64,000 bases of DNA from Cyclospora cayetanensis (Eukaryota; Apicomplexa; Conoidasida; Eucoccidiorida; Eimeriidae). Positions 12,115 through 23,730 of this stretch are shown piece after piece. The notes beneath the pieces were generated by a model, which was not told where the DNA came from, did not search any database, and worked only from the letters and a program-made list of their open reading frames with translations. Position numbers and translations under genes: made by a program. Each line of letters starts with the position of its first letter. The stretch's first letter is position 1. The stretch lies in the NCBI RefSeq assembly GCF_002999335.1, contig NW_020312480.1:372001-436000 (forward strand). Reading direction: 5' to 3'.

Positions 12115-14043
12115 GTGGACTCAGGGTTTCATAAGTGCTTCCCCCAGAAGTCTTGCTCGAACACCCCCTCCCTGCAGGGGGCACTTGCCCAGCCGTTGGG
12201 TCGGCAGTGTAGTGTCTCCCTCGGATCCTCACTCCATGACTGGCTAGGAGCGCAGCTGCTGCTGCTCGCGGTTCTGCGGCGGCCTTCTGCCTGCCCGCTT
12301 GGCCAGTCAAGTTCCCCGCAGCAGCAGCAGCAACAGCAGCAGCAACAGCAGGAGGAGGAGCCACGTTTGCAGCAGCAACACAAAAGCCTCGAACTTCGGC
12401 CGATTGCTTCCTTCAGGCGTTCTCACGCTGCCCAGCTACTTGCTGCTGCTGTGCGCGCGGTGCCTTTTGCCGCAGCAGCATACTGCGCGGTGGTCCTTAT
12501 ACGACCTGGCGCCACGATGTTGCAGCAGCAGCTGCTGCTCTCCCCCACGCAGCTCCCTGCGGCTTTCTTTGAGCATTGCCATGACAGCAGCTGCTGCAGA
12601 TGCAGCAATAGTGGCGGCAGCTGCAACAACAGCGGGTGCGAGGACCAGGCAGCAGATGCGCTCACCCAGCAACCCTGCTGTTTAGCGGCGGGGGGGGATT
12701 GGCCTTGCAGCAGATGTGCTGCGTATGCGCAGCTGATGCGGCTGCGGTGTGACGCATCGCCCTCCCTTTGTGCCGCCTTCCCGTCTGTGACTGCAGCCTT
12801 TTGCCACGCAGCTCTCCCAAAGTCGGAAGAGCTGGTGAGCACGGCAGCGACGGCTGCAGCGCAGCCCCCATCGAGCGGATCGCCACACCCCGAACTGCAG
12901 CGTTCAGCTGCAGCAGCGGCTGCTGCTGCAGCCTCCTCCGGCTGCTGTTGCTGCTGCTTCCACCACGGCGGCTGCAGCAGCAGTGAAGGGTGGGGCCCCC
13001 TGCCGCAGTCTCTCATGGAGGACGTCAGCTGCGGACTCGGCGCTGCATGCGATTCCTGTATTGCCCTCCAAGAGACCCCCTCCCCTCTCGACACGGATGG
13101 CGGAGGAGGCGATCAACTGTGGGGATCTGAAGAAGAGGCTTGGGGCTTTCGCGACTGCTGGGGAGCTCCCAGCAGGTGTACAGAAGCTGCGGAAAGCTCA
13201 GATTTCGAGAGAAGGGCGGTGGCAGCGGGCATTGGAGCCTTGCTGCTGCAGCTTCCCAGCAACCTCATCTGCGATGCGAATCTCTTGACGAGTGCGCCGA
13301 GTCCTTTGAATGCTCGAGGCGTTGCACTTGGCCCCCTACCCCCGTCTAGGGTGGAGGTTGCTGCTGCAACGCAAGGAGACGCTGCAGGAGAGAGGTGTCA
13401 GCAGCAGCAGCGTCCTAGCGCAACTTACACAAGCCGCAGCAGCACCAGTACCTGCTGCTGTGCTATCGACACTGAAATGCTGAGGCACTGCAGAGGCGAG
13501 GCTGTGGAAGACGCTCTCCGGCTCGAAAGCGGCGGTTTGCTGCACAGGGAGAGGACACCTGAGGCTGCCCCCATGCTGCCCCCGCAGTGCTGCGAGCCGC
13601 AACAGCAACGGCAACAGCAGCAGCAACAGGTTGCGGGGGATCACGCATCTCCGCTTCCCGTGTCTTCCTGTGCGAGTCACTGCGCTTCGCCGCTCCAACA
13701 GACGCAGTCAGATGTGCAGCTGCAGGTGCAGCCGCAGCAGCGATTGCAGCTGCAGGTGCTCGACACACAAAGCACCCAGCCCGCCGGGGAATACCCCAAA
13801 TCAGACGCTTCACCCCACCAAGACTCGCCGACAGCTGCCAGGAAGGCGCGATTGCGCAGAAGACGCACTTCTGATCCCTTGAGCTCCGGGAAGCACCAAC
13901 AGCAGCAGCAGCAGCACCCGCTTGCTGCTGCAGGTTGCTGCTGCGGAAGCGATCCCTGCATCTGCTCGCCGCAGCAGCACACAAACGGTGGCTTGTTTTC
14001 GCTAGAAATGGAAGGCTCACAGCAATGCTACCACCGGCAGGAG

Positions 14044-14075
<32 letters not shown>

Positions 14076-15710
14076 CCAACAGCAACAGCAACAGCAACAG
14101 CACCAACAGCAACAGCAACAACAGCAGCACGAGTTGCTGCTGCTGCCTGTGCAAAAGCGAAAGCGCGTCATTAGCGGTGCACTTGCAGATCCAGCCTGCG
14201 ACGAGTGGGGTATTGGGCAGCATGAGCATTGGGCATGCGATGGCCTCGGAGCTTCCTCTCTTTTGCTATCTTCGGAAGAGCAGCAACAGCAGCCTCAGCA
14301 GCTTTCTCCAGCGTCATTTTATGATTTTTCTTCGTCCCCCTCCACGGGCACTGCAGGATCCCAACACCAGCAACAGCATCTGATGCTGCAACACGGATCA
14401 CCAACGACAGCAACAACCTGCCTGGGGTGTGGCAGTGCGACGAGCTGTTGTAACTGCGGGGCACTAGGGTTGGATCCGCAGCAGCAACAACAACCGCAGC
14501 AGCAGCAGCAGCAGCACATCGGTCTCCGCACTTTGATCGACAGGTCTGTGGTGGCGCGTCAGCTGTCTCGTCTGTCTCAAGACTCTCCTGCTGGCGTTGC
14601 CGATGTGGCAGCAACTGGTGGTCCTCAGGAGTGCAGCAAGGATTCTTCTCCCGCTTCCGCAGCACCGTCTCCGAAGTTAGCCGCGGCAACGCCAGTAGCG
14701 GGAGGCGGCCCCTTTGTGTGCAACGTCGACGTGCCGGTGTGTCTCCCTCAGTTCGAAGACAGCGAGGATTGTTTGTCCCTGCTGAATCTCACCGAAAACC
14801 AGTGGCAGCAGTTTCGAGCTCAAGGCATGTTTAAGCTGGGGGACAAAGGCCGAGCCATTATTAAGAGTCGCATATCCAGGTGCGTAAGTTGCGGCAAAAA
14901 GGAGGTCGAACATGTGTAGCAGGCAGGTTGCATTCGGTGTGCTCCCTCCCCTCCTTTCTCAAATGCTGGTTGCCCCCCCTTGAAGCCTGCTAGTCAGACA
15001 GCAGGACTTACGAGGTGCCACAGCCCAAACGGTCTCATTTTGGGCGCTCACGCTCCACTGGTGTGGAAAAAAATGTCTATTTGGGATGTGCAGGCAGCTG
15101 CGCGTCTTCCCGCACTTGCGTAAGAGGGCCTCCTCTGTTGCAGGAGTTCGCTGTGCTACCACCAAGCAGCTGTTTCAGCTCGCCCAGGTGAGAGGGAGAG
15201 AGAGAGGTTCCCGCTGGCTGGCTGAGACATCTCGTGAAGCTGTGTAGAGGCCTTTGCAGGGTGTGCATCCCTTCTTCGCCTGCATGCGTTGTCTCCCATC
15301 GCTTCTACGCCCTGCTGCAGATATGCGGCCTCTACGACGTGCTGCCTCCCCAGTTTCAGCCCGCTTCCTTCAGAAGCGCTGAGGAGAGCCACCCGCAGCA
15401 AGCGCAGCCGCTCGCCTCGCAGCAGCAAGGGCAGCAAGAATCAGGACCAAACGTTGCCTCGCCTTTTTCATCCTTAACCCCCCAAAGCACCAACACGTTG
15501 ACGGACGGAGGCCCTGGAACTGGAGCCACCTCAGGACCTTCAGCAGCACTGATGCTGCCCGATTTCGATGCGTCCTCTCCTGGAGGCAGCAACAGCAGCA
15601 GCACTGGCTTCTGGCAACAGCAATCGCAGCTCCTAATGGAAAAGATGCAGCAGCAGTCGCAGCAGCAGGCTTTTTGCGAGCAGCAGCACCTCCCTTTACC
15701 TTTGATCTGA
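12115..15710 (+). CDS. Large Gln/Ala/Cys-rich protein with a short ordered C-terminal region; function unknown
   Basis: Three-exon model, all phases closing: 12115-14879, 15127-15187, 15321-15710, about 1071 residues. Residues 1 to about 860 are low complexity: runs of Gln (for example codons at 14041-14130), Ala, Ser and an unusual poly-Cys run (around 12943-12960, from TGC repeats). A Cys-rich patch CLGCGSATSCCNCG lies at about 14418-14460. Only the last part looks folded: codons 14749-14879 carry EDCLSLLNLTENQWQQF and KLGDKGRAIIKSRIS, continued through the small second exon (TTKQLFQLAQ) into ICGLYDVLPPQF at the start of exon 3. That helical segment of about 75 residues resembles no family I can name. 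Exon 3 then returns to Gln/Ser-rich sequence. The start Met is the first in the frame and is uncertain; upstream exons may exist. Confidence 0.65.
14038..14130 (+). repeat. CAG/CAA tract coding for poly-Gln
   Basis: About 28 Gln codons interrupted only by two His codons (CAC), a mixture of CAG and CAA, inside the large exon of the Q-rich gene. The CAA interruptions mean slippage alone has not recently made it pure. Confidence 0.9.
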
Positions 15711-18331
15711 CCCCTTCCTGCGCTGTCTGCAGCCACGTTTGAGGCCCGCAGGTCTAGAGCCCTACGTCTCTGGCCTTCTTCCTGCAGCACACGTGCTTGA
15801 CATCGGCAGCTCCATGCAGCAGCTTTCATCGCGCACCTGCATCCGGCTGCAGTGGCTTGCTCGTGCGCCTTCTGACTCGAAAGACCGGCCCAGCACATGT
15901 TCCCATGTGTCAGCTGGCTGCAGTTGTAGCAGCGTGATGCCACCTACTAGTAGTTCAGTATGCGCAGTAGCAGTAACAGCAGCAGCATGGGTTAAGTGAA
16001 CCGGGCAGTGCTCTGGCGAATGTGTCACACTGACAGCATGGACTTGGCGGCCTTCTAGCCCTGCTCGGCTGTGTAGTACGGCTACCAGAACTCCACATGC
16101 GGGGTATTTGTCATGGGTGGCGTATATCTCGGCAAGCAAGCACCTGCACTTGAATGAAGGTGTGGTCATGATAGGTCCCCTTATGCTTGAAGCCTTGGGG
16201 ACGACGGGGAAAAGCATCAGCAGCCCGAAGGCCTGACAAGGAGTGGAGGAAGGAGACTAGAAGAAGAGCGGTGGAGGGGCTGTTAGTGAGCGTTCCCTTG
16301 CCGACTACATGACTGAGGCCCGACTCCAATCTTTTGGGGAGGGTTATAGTGCAGTTTTGTGAAGTTTGTTTGTTAGCAAGGCAGCAGTGGTCGCAGGATC
16401 GTGTGCTGCAATGGTGCGAGGGGTTGCTCGGCCCCATCAGTTGCGCGTCCGAAAGCGACAGGAAGTGATGCTGTCCGTCAATCTGGTACACTATCTATAG
16501 GACATCCCTTCTACCTATCCGCGAGCACACCTATGTATACGTGTGCTCCGTTGGATTCGCTTCAGTTGCACAGTATGTGAGAACCCTTGGGCAGTGGACA
16601 CAATGATGCTTTGCACAGTAGGATTTACGCGAGTCGTTCACTGTGTGTCATGAGCATATTCGCGGTACTCTGCGCCCCCCCAAACACACTGCTGATATTC
16701 GCTGTTTTGGAATGTTGTTTTGGCCCTTTAAGGGCCTCGAGTAGTGCATGCATGCAACACAGTGCACGATATAGCCACCAGCGTGCTTCTGTCTTTTCTA
16801 TTTCTCCATACACATTTGTAAGCAACCGGATGGACCGAAAGCCCGCCTAGACGCAGGGCGCCAAGGTCCTTTAATACCTCTCAGCCACTACTTCAGTTGC
16901 TCTGGAGGCACCGAAGTAGCGCCATTGGCTGCAACAGACAGCCACGGGTAGCAAGCCTGGCAGAGGGCGTTCACCCTGACAATTGTTTACTTTCAACTGC
17001 ACCAAGTGCAGCCGGCTTTTTCGAATACATGCGTGTGTTACAGACTGCAGGCACACTCATACTAAATCTGGATAAATAGAAACACGCTGCGGAGCGTACC
17101 CGCTGGTGGAAGCTCGGCGCCCGTAACACCAGACGAAAAGATGCATTAAAAGGGAGTTAGGTGGTTTACTGAAGTAAAGTAGGGCACAGGATTGCACTGT
17201 TGCCAGTGAATGCGCCTCCATCAACAGCGATACCCCTACAGTTTCCTGTGAGTGGTGGGGCCTCGCGCCTTTTACCTCGCCACTAATTGGTTCCATGGCA
17301 CATGGATTAGCTCCTGCATGCATCCTTGCGGTTGAGTAAATAATAAGGAATGAAATGCGGGACCATAGATATGCTAAATGCGCATTGATAGGCTTGGATA
17401 CTGGAGAGCTGTGCTGCATCTCCGAAAAGACTATCACTCATCGAAAAAATAGCCAGCGGAGTAAACACTTCCGAGCCAGCAGTAGCCGGTCTACACGCTT
17501 GGAGCAATAACACCAAAAAGCGAGATCGATGCACAGTTGGGTTTAAGAGAGTCACTCGTTGTGTGTTATGAGCATATTCATGGCACCCTGCGCCTTCACC
17601 CTCCCTCTCCCCCCGGCCTCCCTGGCCCCCGCGCACAGACGCCTGGATATTGACTATTGTGGAGTGTCGTGCATGCACATACTCTAGTGGCCGCAACCTA
17701 TCAAGGATATGATGGCACTGACACCAAGCAAAAGGACATTAAAGAACGTACCCGTGGCAATATTCTATTTCGCGTGGAGTTTGGTTAACGTTTATCAGAG
17801 CACATCATATTGTCAAGAGAGGCTCAGACACCCTGCAAACGGCCTGGCAAAAGCGACGAATCGATAGATACTACACAACATGGAGAGAACCTTGCTAGAG
17901 GGGCAATTGAATAGATGTGTTTCTTGCTGCACTACGGTGTTTCTACTGAACCATGCGAAGCACCCACCATACAGAAAGCTACAAGATGTTTGCATGGTCC
18001 TGGTGTACGTTGAGTAGAGCGACTCTCCTCTACTACCCTGAAGATATTGCGTTCAGGGGAGGCAATCATGCTTCGTTGCTATTTCAATGATCTTCCTGCT
18101 TCCCGTATTGGACTTTGGCTTTGCATGCAGTGGAAGGAGGCTAGTGGGCGGAAACTACCGGAGCGTGAGCCGAATTATTGAGTTAAAAGGTAGGTAACAG
18201 CACTATTTTGTCTTTTCTATATGTTTTCTCTGGGATTTTTGAAGTATTTTTCTTGGCGTAGAAGGCCGGTCGGGGCTTAGCACGTATCACTTGTATGTGG
18301 ATCCTGCCATGTTCGTCGAACGCGTTCCAGT
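15711..18331. other. Gene-free stretch
   Basis: Between two plus-strand genes. Frames reach about 150 codons on the minus strand (15762-16217) but only as shadows of low-complexity DNA, with no motif. Two short segments at about 16620-16760 and 17550-17690 look alike (GTCACTC/GTGTGTTATGAGCATATTC followed by C-rich DNA), suggesting an old duplicated repeat. Confidence 0.4.
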
Positions 18332-19992
18332 ATGAAAGAAGAGCAGCCTCAGCATTTAAGCGCTGTGGATCCATTAGAGCCTCTCGAAGCCTCCTGCAGT
18401 CGCCAGCAGCAACAAGGCAATAGCCCGAACAGCTCCTTGGAAGGATCCCCACGGGGTGGCTACGAGCTACAGCATAATTCAGAGTATAACAAGCAGAAAG
18501 ACCCTTCGCCTGAAAAAGATGGCGAGAAGTCTCCCGCAATAAGTGCCAAGTACGTCGCCTACTTGGGCTGCATTAAAGACAACTGGTCTTCTTGTCATGC
18601 CGCAAAGCTCCTCGATGAGGAACTCATTGCGTACCTCCGTCCACGTTTCGTGCTGCTCTCCACGCCCCTGAAAGTCCGAGTTTTGACGTCTCTGCTGTAC
18701 ATCAAGGCGGAACTGGTGCGCAGCATCTCTACGTTCAGCAATGTACCGGCCTTCCTAGAGTTGCCTCCCGTGTGGACTACCCAGGGGTTTAGCATGTAAC
18801 TCCGTAGAAATGTACATGGCAACTTGTCAGCAGCCCAGAGCTTAGGAGGTACGTTTCGCGTTCACAATGTGCGCAGACAGTAGAGCTTGTTGCTTTCTTC
18901 GGTGCAGAGGGATAAGTGCAGCGACACGTTGAGTGAGATCACGCAGGAGGGAGAAACAGACCCAAACGAATGGGTAAAGAAGCTCAGCCGTATTCTCGTA
19001 AGCCAGAAGCCTGAACACCTTTCACTAGTTCTTGAACCTGTACAACGAAGAGAGCAAGATCATGGCACATTGAGTACCTGTCCATCCACTGTACGCACGC
19101 TGTGCTGACTGTGACCCTCAGATCCCATATATAAATAGTGGGATGATTGATTTGCGAGAGACAGACACGGAGACAGCGTTTAGGATAATAAACTTCCTGG
19201 ATGAACAGAAAGGTGAGACTTGAGGATTTTGCCACACCCGCTGGCCACCCCTAGCCACCTCCTTAGCACTCTCTACTGTGCCGTGAACGGTTTGAGAAAA
19301 TGAAGATAGATGTATTTCTTTGCTTCGCTATGCAAGCAGATGCGTGCGTGCACACAATGCATGTGGCTGCCTACTAGCAACGTGGGTACTTATTTGCTCA
19401 ATCCTGTTCAAAGCCTGCTCAGCGCGCTCGGCGGTCCTGCGCTGCTGACGTGTCCAAGGTTTGTGCACTGTTTAAGTGCCTTCAGCTTTGAATCCCCAAC
19501 AGGGGCCCTACAGGCAGAAGGCAGGACTGGAGGAGCAGCATATGTGCGAGCCTCATACAGAAATAGAGACAGCCTCCGCAGTGGCAGCAGCGGCGAGTAG
19601 CGAGGACCCCCTACAGAATCTGCTCAAGCTACCGCAGAAGGGGGTACTGGAAATGACCCTGTTCAACGCTAGAGACAGCTTCGACAACTTGCTCAAAGGG
19701 GTAAGGGAAGAACAAGGTTCCACGTCGTCCTGGCACCACACGCTGACCACAAACGCAAGCCATGGCATCCTCTATGCAGAGTCGAACGCGTAGCGCAGTA
19801 GGGCTCGTTCTATCTGAGACGTATTGGTTCGTATCTAAGCACGTGTAAGAATGAAAAGTGCCTTGTCTGTGCTATTTCTCCTGCTGCTAGGTTGTGCACC
19901 GGGGAACTCAGGAACTCCGCAGGGCCCAGCGAGCGCAGCAACAGAGACAGCGGAACCAAAGTGAAGCCAGACGAGACATATCGGCTGTGTAG
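18332..19992 (+). CDS. NELF-A-like protein (N-terminal NELF-A domain)
   Basis: Five exons, with phases closing: 18332-18715, 18908-18997, 19122-19212, about 19525-19700 and 19891-19992 (stop), about 280 residues. Residues 85-188, spread over exons 1-3, align without a single gap to human NELF-A residues of about 24-127 as I recall that protein. Shared positions include W85, LL93-94, R103, F106, LS109-110, K114, the spacing of 27 residues from I124 to W150, D147-x-x-W150-V151, IL157-158, G166 and L171. In animals NELF-A joins NELF-B, -C/D and -E and holds RNA polymerase II at the promoter-proximal pause; its N-terminal domain binds NELF-C. The rest differs: residues 1-84 are Gln/Ser/Pro-rich and polar, and the C-terminus is a basic Arg/Gln tail (exon 5) rather than the long animal tentacle. 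Exon 4's start could instead be 19503, but that breaks phase. The homology call is by eye. Confidence 0.65.
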
Positions 19993-22621
19993 TGTTTCTT
20001 TTCAGAGCGTGCTGTGCATACTCGTCACCTGCCTAAAACAACTATTATCTGGAAAGTCCGCATCAGTTTGCCGATTCTTTATGCGTCCGTCGGTACTTGA
20101 AAACCGACAGGTTTGATTGGAAGGGCAGTTTTAGGGCAAGGGAAGGCCTGGACAGCTTCTCAGCTGTAGCTTACCACAAGCAAGCTACCAAAGAGACGAG
20201 TAGTATTTATGTGCAAATTCGTTCTAACTGTACTATGTACGTGGAACACGAAGCAAAACTTCTCGCCTTACCTTTTTTATATGGAAGAAGGCCGAGCTGA
20301 GCAAACGCGCATGTGGAAGTATTGCAAATTAAGTCCAGCCAGACGATTTGCACTGCTGTATAATGACAGAATGTGAATGATGGTATGTAGCATAAGGCTA
20401 TCAGGAGACGCATACAATTGAGGCGTCTATAAGCTTCATGTATGGGATGAAATTCCTGACCTCACATTACACGTGTTCACGCCAGATCATTCTCATCGCT
20501 TCGTCGGGAGAAACGAGGGTCATTTAGCTCGGCATATGCTATCCTGCTATCTCTGTAGTCCGCCGTCTCCAGTTTACTTTGAGCTCCCACCCTTTGCACC
20601 CTCTTGGCTCATGCATTTGGTGTCGCTATGCCGTCTACACTAATAGTGACTTTGTATACTGGGCCGAATCCATCAAAAGAAAGGACTTTCCGACTGATAT
20701 GGCATTACCGGCATCTTTGACCCCTTCTACCGTCACCTTGATATATATATACATATATATGTATATATATATATTGAATGGTGGACTGTCAACGAGGCTA
20801 CTCATGTTCTAGGCTTCGGAAACTCGACCAAGAATTGACAGGGGAAGGGAAGGCCCCCAACTCTAGCTAAGATAATTTTGTCAGCCTAGGGTAATTGTCA
20901 GCCTGGTGAGGCCTTAGCGGTTGTCACAGAAATTATAGAGTGCACCACAGAGGCCCATAAAGGGGTTTAATCGGATTGACAGCGTCTGGGTCGACCGCCT
21001 TGAAGGAAGCACAGCCCTTGTGGTAGCTGGGAGTTGCATCTTGAATGTAGCCACCAATCTTGCATACTCAGTACATCTTCTTTTAAGTGGGAATCCGTGC
21101 AATAAAGGCTCACATATATATGCCCACACACAGGGCAAGCCACAGTATATGTACTCCCGAACCCATATTTAGGTGTATAAACTGAGGAGCAACGGAATAC
21201 CATCGGATGATGGCGGCTAAAGGCAGACGAAGCACCATGGCATGAATTGCAGGTGGCAAAAGGAGGGAGGCCACAAGGCAATGGATGCCAGCCTATTCGA
21301 GGAAGGACACACCACTTAAACGCAAAAAAGCCTTGACGAACAGAAAACTCTGTGAGCCACCACCGGGTTAAAATGCAAATCACACTACCGAGGGGCTCCC
21401 CATTAAATACATATTTTACGCGAGTTCCTAGTTTCCGAAGGAGGGCCTTATACTTGCTCGCAAAAACTTTGTCGGAAATGATCCGTCCCGCGGTATAAAA
21501 TCATCCACATGAGAATCTTAATCTTCAAGATGTGCGAGCTCTGCCCTGGTTGGAAACACTGGGGACTCGGAACGATGCGTTACTTATAAAGACAACCCAA
21601 AATGGTGGCATAAATAGCCTCCGACACTTCATGATACACCCTTTCCTGTCGTTTACTGAGCAACCAATTCATCTATCCTCTTCAGCAGACTCCACTTCAA
21701 AAGTTAAATGAAAAGCACCTCGGAAGGAGAACACTCAAGTCGTCTCATGATCACAGGGAGCGGAAGATCATCGAGCCTTTAGTATGTCTTGTTTTAGCAC
21801 AAATTGTTGCTGCCTTCCGTGAGATTCGGGGAAGAGGCACCGAATTGTGCTCTCCCATGAGGGAAACAGACCCGCATGGGGGCCATCGATCGGTTGCTTC
21901 AGTTCCACCAGTCATTCTGGTCTGAGCGGAGGGGCACAACTCGATCGTCCGGTGGCGAAATGCGTGCTGGTAAGCATCTCTACCAAAGGCGGGCTGCTGG
22001 ATTCTAGAGGGTTGTTGCCTGACAGCTGTATTGATGTAACACTCCTTTTATACCAAACGCCGCGCCCACGACCGCATCTGTAGAGGAGACAAGGCTGCGT
22101 TCTTGGGATAAACTCCACGCTGAAGCACATGAGGTATCTGTCTCACTACGGGAGGGCGCGCATCTGGGGGACTCGCAAGCTGATGAAAGCAAAATGTCTG
22201 TCGACAGATCAGAGCTGTTGGAGTTCTGCGTAGCCCATTGCTTTGCATTGTTTACATCATAATGCACTCGTTCAAGGGATTGCGTGGACATTTCTGCTCC
22301 TGTGTTACACAGAAGTCCATCGTATATGAAGTGCTGAAAGCAATCCAACGTTGCCTCGTTATGCTCACTCGACTTATCATCCCGCTTGGCACCCGGTTCG
22401 CATTCTCCACCACGCTCCTTCCTATGCCCTGCTGACCCTTGCTCAGCCAGTCGTGAACACCGCTGCTGCTTCTTCTTCAAGTGAGGAGGGAGACTGAAAA
22501 CACAGAGACGTGGGCATTGCAAACATGAACGTAGCCCATTGATTCCACTCCTACACAGTCGGGCTCGATCGATCGATCAGGACACTGCCTAACTCTAAAC
22601 AGGTGTGGGATTCGAGAGCAG
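19993..22621. other. Gene-free stretch between two convergent genes
   Basis: No frame with a recognisable motif. Contains the AT-rich microsatellite at 20741-20774. Minus-strand frames of 138 and 172 codons (20967-21383, 22004-22522) lack motifs and exon-like boundaries. Confidence 0.45.
20741..20774. repeat. (AT)n microsatellite
   Basis: Alternating AT broken by single C and G bases (atatatacatatatatgtat), intergenic. Confidence 0.9.
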
Positions 22622-23730
22622 CTAGGTGTACAGTTCTACGTCGGGAGCCCAATCGTACTTTTCTGGCCTAAGATCCACGTCACCATGGGCGTGTCTACAA
22701 AACTCTCCACTATAGCAGCACCCGTGCTTCCAATATTTGCAGATAGTTGTCTTGAAGACTCCGACAGTGGATTGCAGTTCGTGCTCCCCGTGCGCGAAGT
22801 TGCAGTCTTCGTTCTCGCATTTTCCCTTTAGCCAGTATTTACACAACGATGTCTTGCGTAGCTCCAGTTTCTTCTGAAGCTCCCTCATATTGTGTGCATA
22901 ATTGCAGATCCTCCTGTTGGGGCATGAGCCCATCTTTAAAATGCTGAGGCACAAAAGGTTCCTGCAGAAAAGCAAAGAAAGATCCCCTGTACAATGCTTT
23001 AGAAAGTCGTGAAGCCTACCTCTTTATCAATCAACCAAGAATTTGGTGACCTTTGCCCCCCCTTTCGTTCTTGCGCCCGGTGTGCTTACCTTTTAGGGAA
23101 TACAGGCATTCGCTGCACCCCACCTTGGGCCTGGAGGTGAAGCATTGCTACAAGGGCATTCTGCAATGCTAAGGGGCTTTCGGCTTGTCCGTTTAAACCT
23201 CGATTAGACGAGCACACGTGTATTTGGCGTTCACCGTCTGAAGTCTTCACCAGGGGTGGTGATCCCTTTGTCTGAAGCCTCTTTCCAACTGTAGATGCTA
23301 CAAAAACATCGTGCAGTGCGGGGTTTCCAAACCGGTAGTTATCCGGGTGGCCTACCAGAAGCTGAGCCAAGCCTTGTGGCGAGACACGTAGCAATTGCTC
23401 CAGTGGCGAATTCCTGCCAGGGCGCACTCGAGGGTACCGGGGCATCAGCTGCTCAACTTCTGGCAAACGCCGGCCATTCGGCATTTCTACGCTTTTTCCC
23501 CTGCTAGCGACCCCTCTATCGGCCTCACCACGATCTCCTGCTACAGATGCACGGCCTCCCCAAAATGTCCATTCTTTGCCTTTACTTTCGGAGCTACGTG
23601 AGGACAATAGAGAAAGCGCCTCCATCGCTTCTGCAATGTTGCCTGTTTGCCATGTCGCTGCACAAGCTCCCTGGGGCGCCGAAAAGCTACCGTCTGATGG
23701 AGTAAGGAATACATGCCTGAATCCGTCCAT
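22622..23730 (-). CDS. CCCH-type zinc finger protein (three tandem fingers)
   Basis: Two exons: 23730-23090 and 22961-22622, joined AAAAG|GTAAGC to CTGCAG|G in phase; about 326 residues. Exon 2 carries three successive C3H fingers: C-x8-C-x5-C-x3-H (ending CNYAH), C-x7-C-x4-C-x3-H (CKYWLKGKC..CNFAH) and C-x7-C-x5-C-x3-H (CKYWKHGCC..CRHAH). The last two begin with the K(T)x(I/L)CKYW lead-in typical of RNA-binding fingers. Proteins of this type bind single-stranded RNA and act on mRNA stability, export or translation. Exon 1 is polar and Ser/Arg-rich with no domain I recognise. The protein ends 20 residues after the third finger. The target is unknown. Confidence 0.88.

Noticed and set aside
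12423..13094. Minus-strand frame of 223 codons inside the Q-rich exon
   Set aside because: Low-complexity shadow produced by CAG-family repeats, which are open in most frames.
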